Assembly (NCBI GenBank): GCA_004380135.1
Contig: QXCR01000374.1
Location: 1-12,029, forward strand
Length of the DNA stretch: 12,029 nt
DNA from: Stemphylium vesicarium
Taxonomy: Eukaryota > Ascomycota > Dothideomycetes > Pleosporales > Pleosporaceae
Reading direction: 5' to 3'
Shown: positions 1 through 8,985 of the stretch, piece after piece
Numbering within the stretch: the stretch's first letter is position 1
Layout of the letters: each line of letters opens with the position of its first letter
Notes under the pieces: model-generated
What the model was told of the DNA's origin: nothing
Databases searched by the model: none
Seen by the model: the letters and a program-made list of their open reading frames with translations, nothing else
Made by a program: the position numbers and the translations under genes

Positions 1-292
1 TACGAAAAGGCCGGATTCACCGCAAGAGAGTGGGGCACGACAATAGAAATGGAAGGAGAGTCACGTGTCTTCTGTCGTACGACGCCTCCAAGAGGAGAGG
101 GGAGGTATTGTAAAGGGCTACGCCTAAGTACTGCTACCTTCTTACTTTAGGCTAGCGCGGAACGCTAGCGTAGAGGTAGCGCAAAGGATAAGTACCGTAC
201 GAAGGAGGACACCTACACTTCTTTTCTCTACCTTTCTTATTCTGTACATAGGAGCAAATGCATACTCGTTAGCAGGCCTCTTTCCGCCCATA
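1..292. other. Unidentified higher-GC stretch left of the pogo transposase
   Basis: No family was recognised in any of the six frames. The stretch keeps many CpA and TpG steps, so RIP has barely touched it. Frame 1 of the plus strand is open from position 1 to the stop at 148-150, but it has no start codon and no motif I know. The minus strand has an open run of about 50 codons starting with an ATG near 288. A small stem (gctagcg 151-157 with cgctagc 163-169, 5-nt loop) lies in the middle, with weaker outer pairing of gctacc (133-138) and ggtagc (175-180). A pogo transposase would normally have its N-terminal DNA-binding domains and first catalytic Asp here, and these are absent. The stretch is therefore either an insertion or rearrangement at the 5' side of the left pogo copy, or a foreign junction. 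Recognisable transposase homology starts abruptly at about 293. Confidence 0.4.
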
Positions 293-1150
293 ACACATAT
301 AAAGGGGAGAGTTGTTAGCAGCCACCACCTGCTAGTTCTTGATGGTTACGAGAGCCACAGCTCGATCGATTTCCACCAGCTCTGCGAGGAGAAGAAGATT
401 ATCACCCTCTATATGCCTCCACACTCCTCGCACCTACTATAGCCGCTTGACGTTGGCTGTTTTGCGCCGCTAAAGAAGGCGTATAGGTGCTAAGCTAAGA
501 AGCTAATGCGTAACAAGATCACCTACATTACAAAAATAGAGTTCTTATTATGCTTTATTACCGCCTATAAGGCCTCTATTATAAGGAGCAATATCCTAGG
601 AGGCTTTTAAGGCGCTAACTTAGTTCTATTTAATTTAGAGGCTATTATATTAACGCTTAACGTCCGCCTACGTACTTTACTATTACCTACTATTAAGAAT
701 AGTCCCTAGTAGTCGCAAACCCTAAGTAATACCCTAGAACTAGGGTCTTAAATAAAGCTAGTTCTTAAGAGGTTTTAGAGGTATATAGATAGCTCGCCTA
801 CTTTAATAGTTAAGGCGGTAAAAAGCCTCTCTAAAAGCGTAGAGATAATAGCGCATACTTTAGTATTATCGCAAAAGCGTATCGCTAAGCTTAAAGTAGC
901 TAATAAGGCCGCCACGCGACGTAAATCATATAAAAGAAAGCGAGTATAGAAGGAGGGGACCCTTATAGTAGAGGAAGGTCTTCGACTAACAACTCTAAAG
1001 GAGTTTAGGGCGCGCAGCGATAGGAAGAAGGCAAAGAAGAAGGCGCGCGTTAAAGTAGGCGAATCGTCTTAAAGACGCTATGGACGCTGCGGCGAGGTAG
1101 GACACAACTCGCGCACATGTACGTAGGATGTAGTAGATATTTCTAAATAA
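293..1150 (+). pseudogene. Pogo/Fot1-like transposase, C-terminal part, RIP-damaged
   Basis: This is the second half of a fungal pogo-type (Tc1/mariner superfamily) DDE transposase, which cuts and joins the ends of its own element. One frame (codons starting at 293, 296 and so on) can be followed to about 1150. It begins with THIKGRVV, followed by LLVLDGYESHSS, where Asp 341-343 is the likely second catalytic residue. Next come MPPHSSHLL and PLDVGCFAPLKKAY, with the likely third catalytic Asp at 449-451. The tail is basic (KKAKKKARV) and ends in a zinc knuckle, RYGRCGEVGHNSRTCT, at about 1079-1123. The first Cys of that CCHC knuckle is now Tyr. In-frame stops, such as TAG at 440-442 before PLDVG (expected Gln) and TAG at 1124-1126, fit CAG-to-TAG RIP changes. 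The N-terminal helix-turn-helix domains and the first Asp are missing. Damage is light from 293 to 540, heavy from 540 to 900 and lighter near the 3' end. The family assignment is firm; the exact start and stop are not. Confidence 0.85.
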
Positions 1151-1210
1151 ATTAGGCTACTACGAATATTAATTACTGTTCTTAACGGTGCTGCATAGTA
1201 GTGCGTAGTT

Positions 1211-1279
1211 GCAGGTTTGGTTAGGTCTTGGCAAAAAGGTTCCACTCGCTTGAAGGTTCCACTCGCTTGTGACCTACGT
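1211..1279 (+). repeat. 3' terminal repeat of the left pogo element, with two 17-bp direct repeats
   Basis: Two perfect tandem copies of aaggttccactcgcttg occupy 1236-1252 and 1253-1269, followed by tgacctacgt and the dinucleotide TA at 1280-1281. Read as reverse complement, the end is taacgtaggtca, then the two units, then ttttgccaag and accaaacctgc. That is the same order as the 5' end of the second pogo copy at 11731-11797. TA is the usual target-site duplication of pogo/Tc1-mariner elements, so the element should end at 1279. The 17-bp units are likely transposase binding sites (inference). Gypsy RNase H coding resumes directly on the other side of the TA, which confirms the border. Confidence 0.8.
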
Positions 1280-1281
1280 TA

Positions 1282-2700
1282 TCTTAATTTCTATAACTAT
1301 TAAACTTATTATTTATTAAGTACTTTATTAGTTATAAACGTAACTAAGTTTTTATAATTTAAGAATATTTTAAGTTCTAAATAACTCTTAGCGTATACTC
1401 TCTAATACTTTAGATAAGTAATAATAACTAATAGCTCTTTATTATAAATATTATAGTTCTTCTCTAGTTCTAAAAGCTTACGTAAATAATAAGCTATAAG
1501 ATACTATTAGCCTTTATATAATTAGCTAGTATATCCTTCTAGTATAAGATCTAATAAGTTAGTCTTAAAGCGTAGAGATTACTCTAATTAGAATATATAG
1601 AAGTATAGTAGTATTATATTTATATTCTTAAATATCTAAAAGGCGTCTTCTACTTCTTTACTCTATATAAATAGTATATCTTTTCTTATAAGTTTTATTA
1701 ATAGAATAGTAATTTTAAAATAATTTTTAATAAATTATTAATTAAAATTTAAGAATCTTAGAAAGAATTATATTTCTTTAACTATTTTTAGTAGTAGCTA
1801 TTTTTTAACTACTTTAATATTTTTTTTACTTATACGTACTTTATTAGCTCTTATAATATATTTTAAGAAAGTAATCTCTTTCTTATAGAATTTACATTTC
1901 TTTAGCTTAAGTTATAGATTAAACTAGTCTAGGCACCTTAGTACTATATAGATATATTAAATATATTTTTCTTTATTTTTAGAGTAGATAAGAATATAAT
2001 TAATAAGTTCCTAAAATATTACTAGAGTATTTATAAGCCTAAAAGGTATGATAATATATTTATAATATCTATATCTTATTTAAAATACTATCTTTTATTC
2101 TTTACTTTTCTTTATTTTAATAAGATAGTATTTATTTTATAAATCTATTACTATAAAGATTTTTATTTAAGATAATTAATTCTAAAGTTCTATAATATTT
2201 AGTAGTAAGTATTAATTCTTTACTATAATATTATTAAGCTTATAATAGTTAATATATATTCTTAGTAGTCCCTTCTTCTTTTAGTATAAAGAGTATTAAA
2301 ATCTTATTAGTAAATTAGAGAGTCTAATATAGCTCTTCTTTAAATTTTTATTTAGCTACTTTCTTAATACTTTAAGTTTTATCTCTAATAATTAATATAA
2401 TAGCTTAAAGAGTAGAGTTTTCTTTTTTTTTAGAATAATTTTATAATTCTAGAGTTAATACTTTAGTAAAACTTTATTATCTACTACTTTTATAAAAAGA
2501 TACTTAAATTCTTAATACTCTTTTAAAATATTAGATATTATATATTTTTCTAAAACTTTAACTTTATAATTTAAGAGTATTTTACTAATATTTATTAAAT
2601 TAAACTTTTATATCTTAAGGCTATTCTTATATAAGGTTTACTATTTTTTAGTAATATTATAAACTTTTCCCTTATTTACTATTAAAAATTAGTTAATATA
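1282..2700 (-). pseudogene. Ty3/gypsy reverse transcriptase and RNase H, heavily RIP-mutated, truncated by pogo
   Basis: On the minus strand a single frame can be followed from about 2470 down to 1282 through many stops. In order it shows NKNLKKSYIRLSN and YYKLNNIIVKN (start of the RT), IFIVIDL (the first RT Asp motif, about 2139-2160), KIVF*IRYRYYKYIIIPFRLIN (the usual EWKTAFRTRYGHYEY and MPFGLTNAP region, about 2030-2095), and then SKNKEKYI. Next come FNL*LKLKKCKFYKKEITFL, the connection region (FIKNYFKI) and RNase H (LIAYYLRKLLELEKNYNIYN, KELLVIITYLKY, YKNLVTFITNK). The stops sit almost always at Gln or Trp positions, as expected from RIP. The YxDD box is missing: ELIN is followed directly by ILIYS at about 1993-2001, so roughly 20 residues are gone. 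Coding is cut at the TA where the pogo element inserted. Integrase is not in the window. Confidence 0.85.
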
Positions 2701-3456
2701 TAGGCTAGCTTATAATTATATCTAGTCTATAATACTTAAATAAGAACTTTTTTAACTTCTAGTTAATTTATAGATTATATTCTTATAATAAAAAAGTTCT
2801 AATATAATATTATAAGTAGTTAATTTAAAGATATCTAAGTCTATTCTTTTCTAATACTCTTAGATACTAAGCGTTATATTAGTACTTTATATATAATCTT
2901 ACTTATTTCTAGTATTAGTTATCTATTAGTAATCTATAGTAGATAGGACTAATATTTCTATAGTAGTTAAAGTCTTACTTTATTTACTATATACGCTAAA
3001 ATATAGTTTACTTCTAATCTTAAATCTACTAAAGTATATATCTATACTTTATTAAGCTATACTAGTAGCTTAATAAGTCTTAAGAGATTTACTATATTAA
3101 TCTCTTTAGCTAGATCTTCTTAGCTATTTATTAATTTTAAAAAGACTTAGTTCTAAATCTATAAAATTCTTTTATATTATAGTGCTTATTATATACGCTA
3201 TTTAGGTATATTTACTAGTCGTACTCTTTATATTCGTAGATAGAGTTATTAATATATTATATCTTATATATAGTTTATATCTAGAGAATATCTTATAAGT
3301 CTTTATAACTAAAGAAATAAGTATTTTTATACTTATTTTATAGGTACTTTAGGTATATATCTTTAATATATATATTTTATTCTATCTTATACTTAAAGAA
3401 TCTATATACTCTTCTTAGAGACTATATAAATTTTTTCTTTTCTAAGTAATAAGTCT
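2700..3456 (-). pseudogene. Ty3/gypsy aspartic protease region and upstream gag-pol remnant
   Basis: On the minus strand upstream of the RT, the frame around 2960-3050 reads IYTLVDLRLEVNYILAYIVNKVRL. It aligns with the retropepsin start, normally LVDSGxEVNxIS. The catalytic Asp codon lies at 3023-3025. Ser and Gly of the DSG triad are now Leu and Arg, changes explained by C-to-T and G-to-A. Further downstream, TTYNIILELFYYKN resembles the ILGMPWL segment at the end of the same domain, but in another frame, so at least one indel separates the parts. From 3050 to 3456 the minus strand stays weakly coding. I could not find a gag zinc knuckle there. The region runs into the copia target-site duplication at 3452-3456. 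Confidence 0.6.
3452..3456. repeat. Left target-site duplication of the copia element (agtct)
   Basis: The agtct immediately before the left LTR matches agtct at 9317-9321 immediately after the right LTR. A 5-bp duplication is the standard footprint of LTR-retrotransposon integrase. It fixes the outer borders of the element. Confidence 0.9.
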
Positions 3457-3797
3457 TGTTAGAATGTAAGCTTAGTTAAGCTTAAGTAAGCCTTAGTAAG
3501 CTTAAGTAAGCACTAGTACTCTTTTAGCTAGAATAGCACTACTATAGCTATTACGTTCTTATATACGTAATCTATAACATAGAAATTACGTATATCTAGG
3601 TTATCTATTAGTAAGATAGAATATTCTAGATAACCTAGCATTTATATATAATAATAAGTAGATAGTAATAATACCTTAGTATCTAACTCCCCCCTTTATA
3701 TCTAATAGATATACTTTTAACTATAATTTCTATCTTCTACTATTACTAATACTATTACTAATAGTATTAGTAATTCTCTACTATACCTTTTCTTATA
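3457..3797 (+). repeat. Left LTR of the copia element (341 bp)
   Basis: It starts TGTTAGAATGTAAGC and ends CTTATA, where the right copy keeps CTTACA, so the canonical TG...CA ends are preserved except for a RIP change at the 3' end. It matches the right LTR along its whole length but carries an extra 20-bp segment near the start, a partial duplication of the aagcttaagtaagc motif. It contains three strong stems: tatacgtaat with attacgtata, aggttatct with agataacct, and a near-perfect palindrome at 3742-3774 with 16-bp arms around one base. It is more RIP-altered than the right LTR. Confidence 0.93.
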
Positions 3798-3815
3798 AGT
3801 TATAAGCCTAGGTTA
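3798..3815 (+). promoter_or_regulatory. Putative primer binding site
   Basis: The bases right after the left LTR read agttataagcctagg. Allowing one RIP change (TG to TA), TTATAAGCC would have been TTATGAGCC, which is complementary to the anticodon-loop side of initiator tRNA-Met. Drosophila copia and several fungal copia elements prime from such an internal half-tRNA, so this is a reasonable inference, though the damaged sequence does not prove it. Confidence 0.45.
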
Positions 3816-4636
3816 GACTCTTTAGAAATAGAGTTACTATAAGTCTATAGTAACTAGAGTATTTATTACTTTAAGCTATAATAGTAGTATCCTAGTATAT
3901 AGTCCCTATCTACTAGGACCTAAGTAATTAGATAACCCTAATTACTAGGAAATTATCTCTAACTTACTAATTACTTTACGTAAGACTATAATAAGTTTAG
4001 ATAAGCTTATTAAGCTATACTAAACTACTATTAAAAGGTAGAGAGAAGATACTAGTAGTAATACTAGTATAAAGCTCTAGGTAATCTTATACTTAAGGCA
4101 AACTTATAGTAGGCTATTATAGTAATTATTTATTAAAGCTTATTAGTAATAGCTTCTAGTAAAGCGTATAGTTACTAGATAGAGCTAAAACTCTTACTTA
4201 GTAACTAGCTAATAAGTTAGCCTCTAAGAAGACTAGTAACCTTTACTAGAGTAATAAGCAATTACTATAGGTAATATAATACTACTTTAGGTATAAGTGC
4301 TACGCCTTTAGTACTATTAGTACTACGTTTTTAGTACTATTTTTAGCTAGGATTTTAGCCTATAAGTGCTACGTCTTTAACACTATTAGTACTGTAGTTT
4401 TAGTACTACTTTAGCTAGGATTTTGGCCTATTAGTACTACGTTCTTAGCACTACTAAAGCTAGATCTTATTAGCTTATTATAATTTAATCTATAGCTAGA
4501 GTTCTTTAATAGCCATTAGTGCTCGTAAGAATAGTAACTATAGCTTTCTATTATAATAAGACTATATACAAGTTCTAGCTATTTGCTATCTCTAGATAAT
4601 AGCTATCTACTTTGTCTAGACGTAAGAGTAGTAGCT
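3816..4636 (+). other. Long untranslated leader of the copia element
   Basis: About 820 bp separate the primer site from the first recognisable gag codons. No coding signal was found in it. It contains the minisatellite at 4292-4463 and several short inverted motifs built on tagtacta and gctag. Such a leader would normally carry the packaging and dimerisation signals of the genomic RNA (general knowledge; not demonstrable here). Confidence 0.5.
4292..4463 (+). repeat. Minisatellite of about 68 bp, two and a half copies, in the copia leader
   Basis: Copy 1 spans 4292-4360 (69 bp) and copy 2 spans 4361-4428 (68 bp). Both begin tataagtgctacg and end gctaggatttt then agcc or ggcc. A shortened third copy (4429-4463) keeps the start and the gctag end but lacks the middle. 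Each copy itself contains repeated tagtact motifs. Differences between copies are mostly C/T and G/A, as expected after RIP. Confidence 0.75.
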
Positions 4637-4976
4637 ATAATAGCTAAAAGCAGCATTTTTAGAGTGCCTAAGTTAGTAGGTAACTCTAACTATAATATTT
4701 AGGCTTTAAGAGTAGAGTCTCTCTTAGTTAAAGAAGACTACTATTCTATTATAATAATAGATCCTTCTTAGTTAAACTTATCTAATTTTATATAAGAGAA
4801 ATTAGATAATTTAAAAGAATAAGAAGGTAAAGTATTATCTATTATTAGATTAAGCCTAGATAACGGCCCGCTTCTATAAACTAAAGAGATTAAATCACTA
4901 TTTCTATTATAGGATAATCTTAAATCTCTATATTAAGTAAAAGGCTTTAGTAGCGATTTTCTGCTAAGTAAAGAGC

Positions 4977-4981
4977 TTATT
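4977..4981. repeat. Left target-site duplication of the solo LTR (ttatt)
   Basis: ttatt before the LTR is matched by ttatt at 5270-5274 directly after it, the footprint of a past retrotransposon insertion into the copia gag. Confidence 0.85.
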
Positions 4982-5269
4982 TGTAACGAGGCTACCTCCC
5001 TCGTTACAGCTACAGCCAAGACCAGACTCGGAGTCAACCCCGAGTCGCTTCGGACCTGATCCTAACTTAGTTCTGACTTAGCCCTCCCTAGCCTACATGT
5101 ATTTAAGCCTGCTATTCCCTAGATGTAGATAGGCAGTTTTCTGCAATCCTTTTATACAAGACCTATAGGTGTTAATTAATCTTAGGTTACGGTTCTCCCA
5201 CGCACTCCCATATGCCTCTGAGTGAGACCACGCCGAGTTCGGATCTCTTGTCTTGCCTGCGTCGTTACA
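4982..5269. mobile_element. Solo LTR of an unidentified retrotransposon (288 bp)
   Basis: It begins TGTAACGAGG and ends GTCGTTACA, so the ends are TG...CA and form an 8-bp imperfect-free inverted pair (TGTAACGA with TCGTTACA). It is flanked by the perfect 5-bp duplication ttatt. The base composition contrasts sharply with the surroundings: CpA and TpG are common and RIP marks are few. The first 27 bases form a perfect 10-bp stem (4982-4991 with 4999-5008) and a second 7-bp stem lies at 5025-5046 (gactcgg with ccgagtc). A tgtatttaag motif at about 5098-5107 could be a TATA element. No internal coding region is present, so recombination between two LTRs of a full element is the simple explanation. 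A short non-autonomous element with similar ends is an alternative. The superfamily cannot be told; orientation is unknown. Confidence 0.8.
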
Positions 5270-5790
5270 TTATTAATACTACATTAATTAGTTGTAATAA
5301 TAACGTAGAAGCATATTTATAGAAAATTAAGAGACTACTTAATAGCCTAGAAGCTAGAGATATTTCTCTACTATTAAAGTTTATTACTACTCTAGTACTA
5401 AATAATCTAAATAACAATTTTAATTATTTAGTAACTATTATTACTTAAGATTTAAGACTAGATAAGCTAATTAATCTAGATCTTATATTTAGCTAAATTT
5501 TTAATAAGTCTAGACGTCTATATTTAATTAAATCTCTAAAGAATAGTATCTCTAATAAAGAAATTACTAATAAAGATATAGAAATATCTTTAAATATAAA
5601 GAAAAGTAGTAAGTACTACTCTTATTATAATAGAAGCAGACATATAGATAATATCTATTATAAGAAGAAACGTAGTAATAAGAAGTAATTTAAGGCTATA
5701 AATATAGTAGAAGAGAGTAGTCTTAATAGTACTATTATTTAAGTTAATAATATAGAAGATACTAAAGAATCTTCTACTAGTAATAAAATT

Positions 5791-7100
5791 ATATAAGTAC
5801 TAGATAGTAGTACTAGCTATTATATATACTCTAGAGAAGATCTTTTTTCTAATCTTAAGCTAATTAATAATATCTATATTAAATAAGGTAATACTAGTAT
5901 TCTACTTAAAGTAAAAGCTAAGAGTAATATAGCTATTATCTTTACTAGTACTAATACGCCTATAGTACTTAAGAATATACTATTAGTACCTAAAATATAA
6001 GTAAACCTACTAAGTATCTACTAAGCTATTAATAGAGAGGTAGAGTTTAATTTTATTAAAAAAGAATACTAAGCCTATAAGAATAATAAGATTCTAGCTA
6101 TAGGATACTATACTAGAAATATAGCTACTTTTACTACTTATAGTAATAGAGATAAGAGTATAGAAGTTATAAATACTTCTACTAAGACTCTTAATAATAC
6201 TACTCTACTATATAAAAGACTAGAATATATTAATAAGAATAGCCTTAATAAGCTATTAACTAATATAAAAGGCCTAGACTTTAAGATAGATACTAATAAA
6301 GACTTTATAGACTATATTATCTATCTAGAAAGTAAGTAAACTAGTACTATTAGTAGAGACTCTATTACTACTAAAGTAGATAACTTTAGAGATCTAGTCT
6401 ATATAGATCTAAAAGGACTTATTAAGCCTATAACTAATAGAGGCTATAAGTATTATATTACCTTTCTAGACTATAAGATAAAGTATCTAGAGATAGAACT
6501 ACTTAAAAATAGAGTAGAACTAATTTAACTTATTAAAGAATTTATTAATAGAGTTAAAGTATAAGATAATAAAAGGCTTAAGCTAATTTAAGTAGATAAT
6601 AAACTAAATATAAAAGATCTATTAGATCTAGCTAAAGATAAAGAATTTATCTTTAAATTTATATCTTCTTTTAATTCTAAAGCTAAGAGAGAGATAGAGC
6701 GTATAAATAAAACTTTATTTAATAAAGTAAGAGCTCTACTATTTAAGTCTAAATTACTAAAAAGGCTATAGGTAGAGGCTCTAATATCTACTATATATCT
6801 CTATAATAGAATACTAAATAGTTCTATTAATTTTAAAACGCCTTATAAGGTTAAATATAAAGCTAAGTCTAATATAGCTAATATAAAGATCTAGGGATCT
6901 TTAAGCTATAAAAAAGAACTTAAAGAGTTCTTATATAAGCTAGATACTAAGTTAAAACTATACTACCTAATAAGTTATATAAGTAATAACTTATATTATC
7001 TTCTAGATTTTAAATCTTATAAAGTTACTTTAACTAGAGATATTAAAGTACTAAAAGGAACTTACTATAGGCCTTTAAAAGATCTTAGTTAAGAGGATCT
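5791..7100 (+). pseudogene. Copia pol: aspartic protease and integrase
   Basis: The protease cuts the polyprotein; its core is LDSSTSYY at 5800-5823, from the usual LDSGxSxH, with catalytic Asp at 5803-5805 and Gly now Ser. The GAG-pre-integrase and zinc-binding part follows: KRLEYINKNSLNKL and DYIIYLESK, in which His and Cys positions have become Tyr. The integrase core joins element DNA to the host. It shows VYIDLKG (first Asp 6406-6408), IxVDNKLN (second Asp 6595-6597) and REIERINKTL (Glu 6697-6699), about 34 residues after the second Asp. Then come LYNRILNSSINFKTPYKVKY and GTYYRPL at the end of the domain. All catalytic acids survive as codons, but stops at former Gln and Trp codons break the frame many times. 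Confidence 0.88.
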
Positions 7101-8931
7101 AGAGATAAAAGATAAATTTAGTAAGGTAGTACTAGAAGCTACTATAGATAATTAATATAGTAGTAATAAAAAGGCTATTAAAACTTATCTTAAAGTAGTT
7201 ATTAATAATAAAAAGGATAAAAAAATTAATAAGCTAAGAGAAGATACTCTAAATGCGAGTATAGCCTCTTCTAATAAAATAGAAGAAGTATATTATACTA
7301 GTAAAATAGAGGACTATCCTAAGAACTATAAAGAAGTTCTAAAGTATAAAGAAAAGAATAACTATTTAGCTATATTATAACTAGAAATAGACTAGCTCTA
7401 TAATAATAATATCTAGTTACTAGTACCTAGACTTAGTAATAATCTAGTCCTAAAAGGACGATAGGTATTTAATAAAAAATATTAAGAAAATAGCTAAATC
7501 TATAAGACTAGATAGGTAGCTAAAGGTTTTCTATAAGAGAAAGATCTAAATTTTAAAGAAACCTTTATAAATACTAGTAAGCCTAGTATAATAAGGCTAC
7601 TATTAGTAGTATTTAGTACTCTAGATTAGAAAATATATAGCTAGGATATTAAATAAGCTTTCCCTAATGCTCTAATAGATACTACTATCTATATAGAATA
7701 ACCTAAAGGCTTTGTTAGCTCTAGCTATCCTAATTATATTTGCTTACTAAAAAAGGCACTATATAGTCTAAAACAAGCCTCTAGATAGTAGTAAAAACTG
7801 CTAGCTAGACTATTAGCTAAACTAGAGTTTACTCCTTTATAAACTAATACTACTACATATATAAGCACTAGTAAAAAGGTTATAATAGCTACTTACGTAG
7901 ACGATCTATTAATATTTATAAAAAGTAAGTAAATAATAGATAGTCGATTTAAAGAGCTTAGTTCTATTTCTACTTTAGAAATAAAGAACCTAGGCAAAGT
8001 AAAAGAGTTTCTTAGAGTAGAGATCTATCGAAATAGAGTAATAAGATCTCTATATTTAACCTAAGAAAAATACATTAGTAGACTACTAGCTAGGTTTAAT
8101 AAAGAAGGTATTAAATCTAGAGAAGCTTTACTAGCTCTTAATACTAAGCTAGAAAGTAATAAAGAAGAGGCTTATCTAAGAGATATCTAAAGATATTAAT
8201 AAGAAATTAGCTCTCTTATCTATATTACTACTTTTACTAGGCCTAATATAGCATACGCTATAAACAGCTTAGCTAGGTATATATCTAATTCTAGTATAGA
8301 TTACTTTAATAGTCTAAACTACCTCTAGGGCTATATAAAGCATACTAAGGACCTAGTATTAAGCTATAATCTAAACTCTAGTAAAACTTAATCTAAGCCT
8401 ATAGAGCTAAAATAGCTAGATAAAATAATTAATCTAACTAGCTCTATAGATTTAGATTGGGGGGGCGATTTTACTAGTAGAAGGTCTACTATAGGCTATA
8501 TATTCTTATTAAGCTATAATAAGAATAGTAGCGCTATATCCTAGCTATTAAAATTGCAAAAAACTATTGCACTATCTAGCGCAGAGGCTGAGTTTATAGC
8601 CTATAAAGAAGTAGTTAAAGAGAGCTTATATCTAAATCTCTTTATTAAAGAGATAAGCTTAATTATTCCTGTTTTTAATAACACAAAGATTATTAAAACA
8701 GATAGCTAAAGTGCTATAGAACTAGCGAAGAATCCTATATATTACGCTAGAACTAAGTATATTAATATTAGGTATTACTTTGTTAGAGAAAAGGTTGAAA
8801 ATAAGGAAATAGAATTGTCCTATTAGCCTACAGTTACTCTGCTAGTAGATAGCTTAACTAAGTCTATTAGTATATAAAAGATTAAGGACTTTAAAGTAGA
8901 AGCAAATCTACTACCTTATCTAAAAGAGTAA
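7101..8931 (+). pseudogene. Copia pol: reverse transcriptase and RNase H
   Basis: The RT copies the element RNA into DNA. In frame with gag one reads VAKGFL*EKDLNFKETF, then S*DIK*AFPNALIDTTIYIE (first catalytic Asp 7645-7647). GFVSSSYPNYICLLKKALY and SLKQASR follow, and ATYVDDLLIF has the intact YVDD box at 7894-7905. RNase H, which removes the RNA strand, shows LDWGGDFTSRRSTIGYIF with a run of seven G at about 8459-8465. It continues with ALSSAEAEFIAYKE at about 8570-8611 and ARTKYINIRYYFVREKVEN. The frame ends with KDFKVEANLLPYLKE and TAA at 8929-8931. The part after 8455 is clearly less RIP-altered than the RT. Stops elsewhere are at Gln and Trp codons. Confidence 0.9.
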
Positions 8932-8985
8932 TACTAATAGAGGGAGTTACTAAATTACTACTACTAGAATTAAGCTTATTAAGCT

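Larger units (their letters stand above)
1..1279 (+). mobile_element. Left pogo/Fot1-like DNA transposon, 3' part
   Basis: It consists of the degraded transposase C-terminus plus the 3' terminal repeat, inserted at a TA in the gypsy RNase H region. The reading direction is to the right. The 5' end would lie left of the window. Whether 1-292 belongs to it is uncertain, because that stretch does not encode the expected transposase domains. The rest of the interrupted gypsy element (integrase and 3' LTR) should lie beyond the left edge. Confidence 0.6.
1280..3456 (-). mobile_element. Ty3/gypsy retrotransposon, internal fragment
   Basis: The order PR, RT, RNase H on the minus strand fits a Ty3/gypsy pol. 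The left end is set by the pogo insertion, the right end by the copia insertion. Because copia is flanked by matching agtct copies, the gypsy sequence should continue at 9322. Neither gypsy LTR was identified. Nearly every CpA and TpG has been lost, so this is among the most strongly RIP-affected parts of the window. Confidence 0.8.
4637..5790 (+). pseudogene. Copia gag, interrupted by a solo LTR and RIP-mutated
   Basis: Gag forms the virus-like particle and binds the element RNA. The upstream half (codons congruent to 2 modulo 3) reads SIFRVPKLVGNSNYNI from about 4652, a typical copia gag N-terminus. The start was probably an ATG that is now ATA at 4637 or 4640. It continues LLVKEDYYSI to VKGFSSDFLLSKELI at 4981, where the solo LTR enters. 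After the second ttatt copy the same protein resumes (NTTLISCNNNVEAYL, RLLNSLEARDISLLLKF, DLRLDKL). The zinc knuckle at 5617-5658 has the C-x2-C-x4-H-x4-C spacing, but all three Cys codons are Tyr, while the His (5641-5643) remains. TGY-to-TAY is the expected RIP outcome. The insert adds 293 bp, which accounts for the apparent frame change. Confidence 0.85.

Noticed and set aside
133..180. Stem-loop as a tRNA or other small RNA gene
   Set aside because: The pairing is short and interrupted, and no cloverleaf, T-loop or polymerase III box could be recognised.
1..1279. Left and right pogo pieces as the two ends of one element flanking the whole window
   Set aside because: The left piece is a 3' end and the right piece a 5' end, both reading rightwards. 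They point outward and differ in their 17-bp units, so they are two separate copies.
7101..8931. Surviving YVDD and intact RNase H segments as a functional domesticated reverse transcriptase
   Set aside because: The same frame carries numerous stops before and after the YVDD box, so no functional protein is possible.
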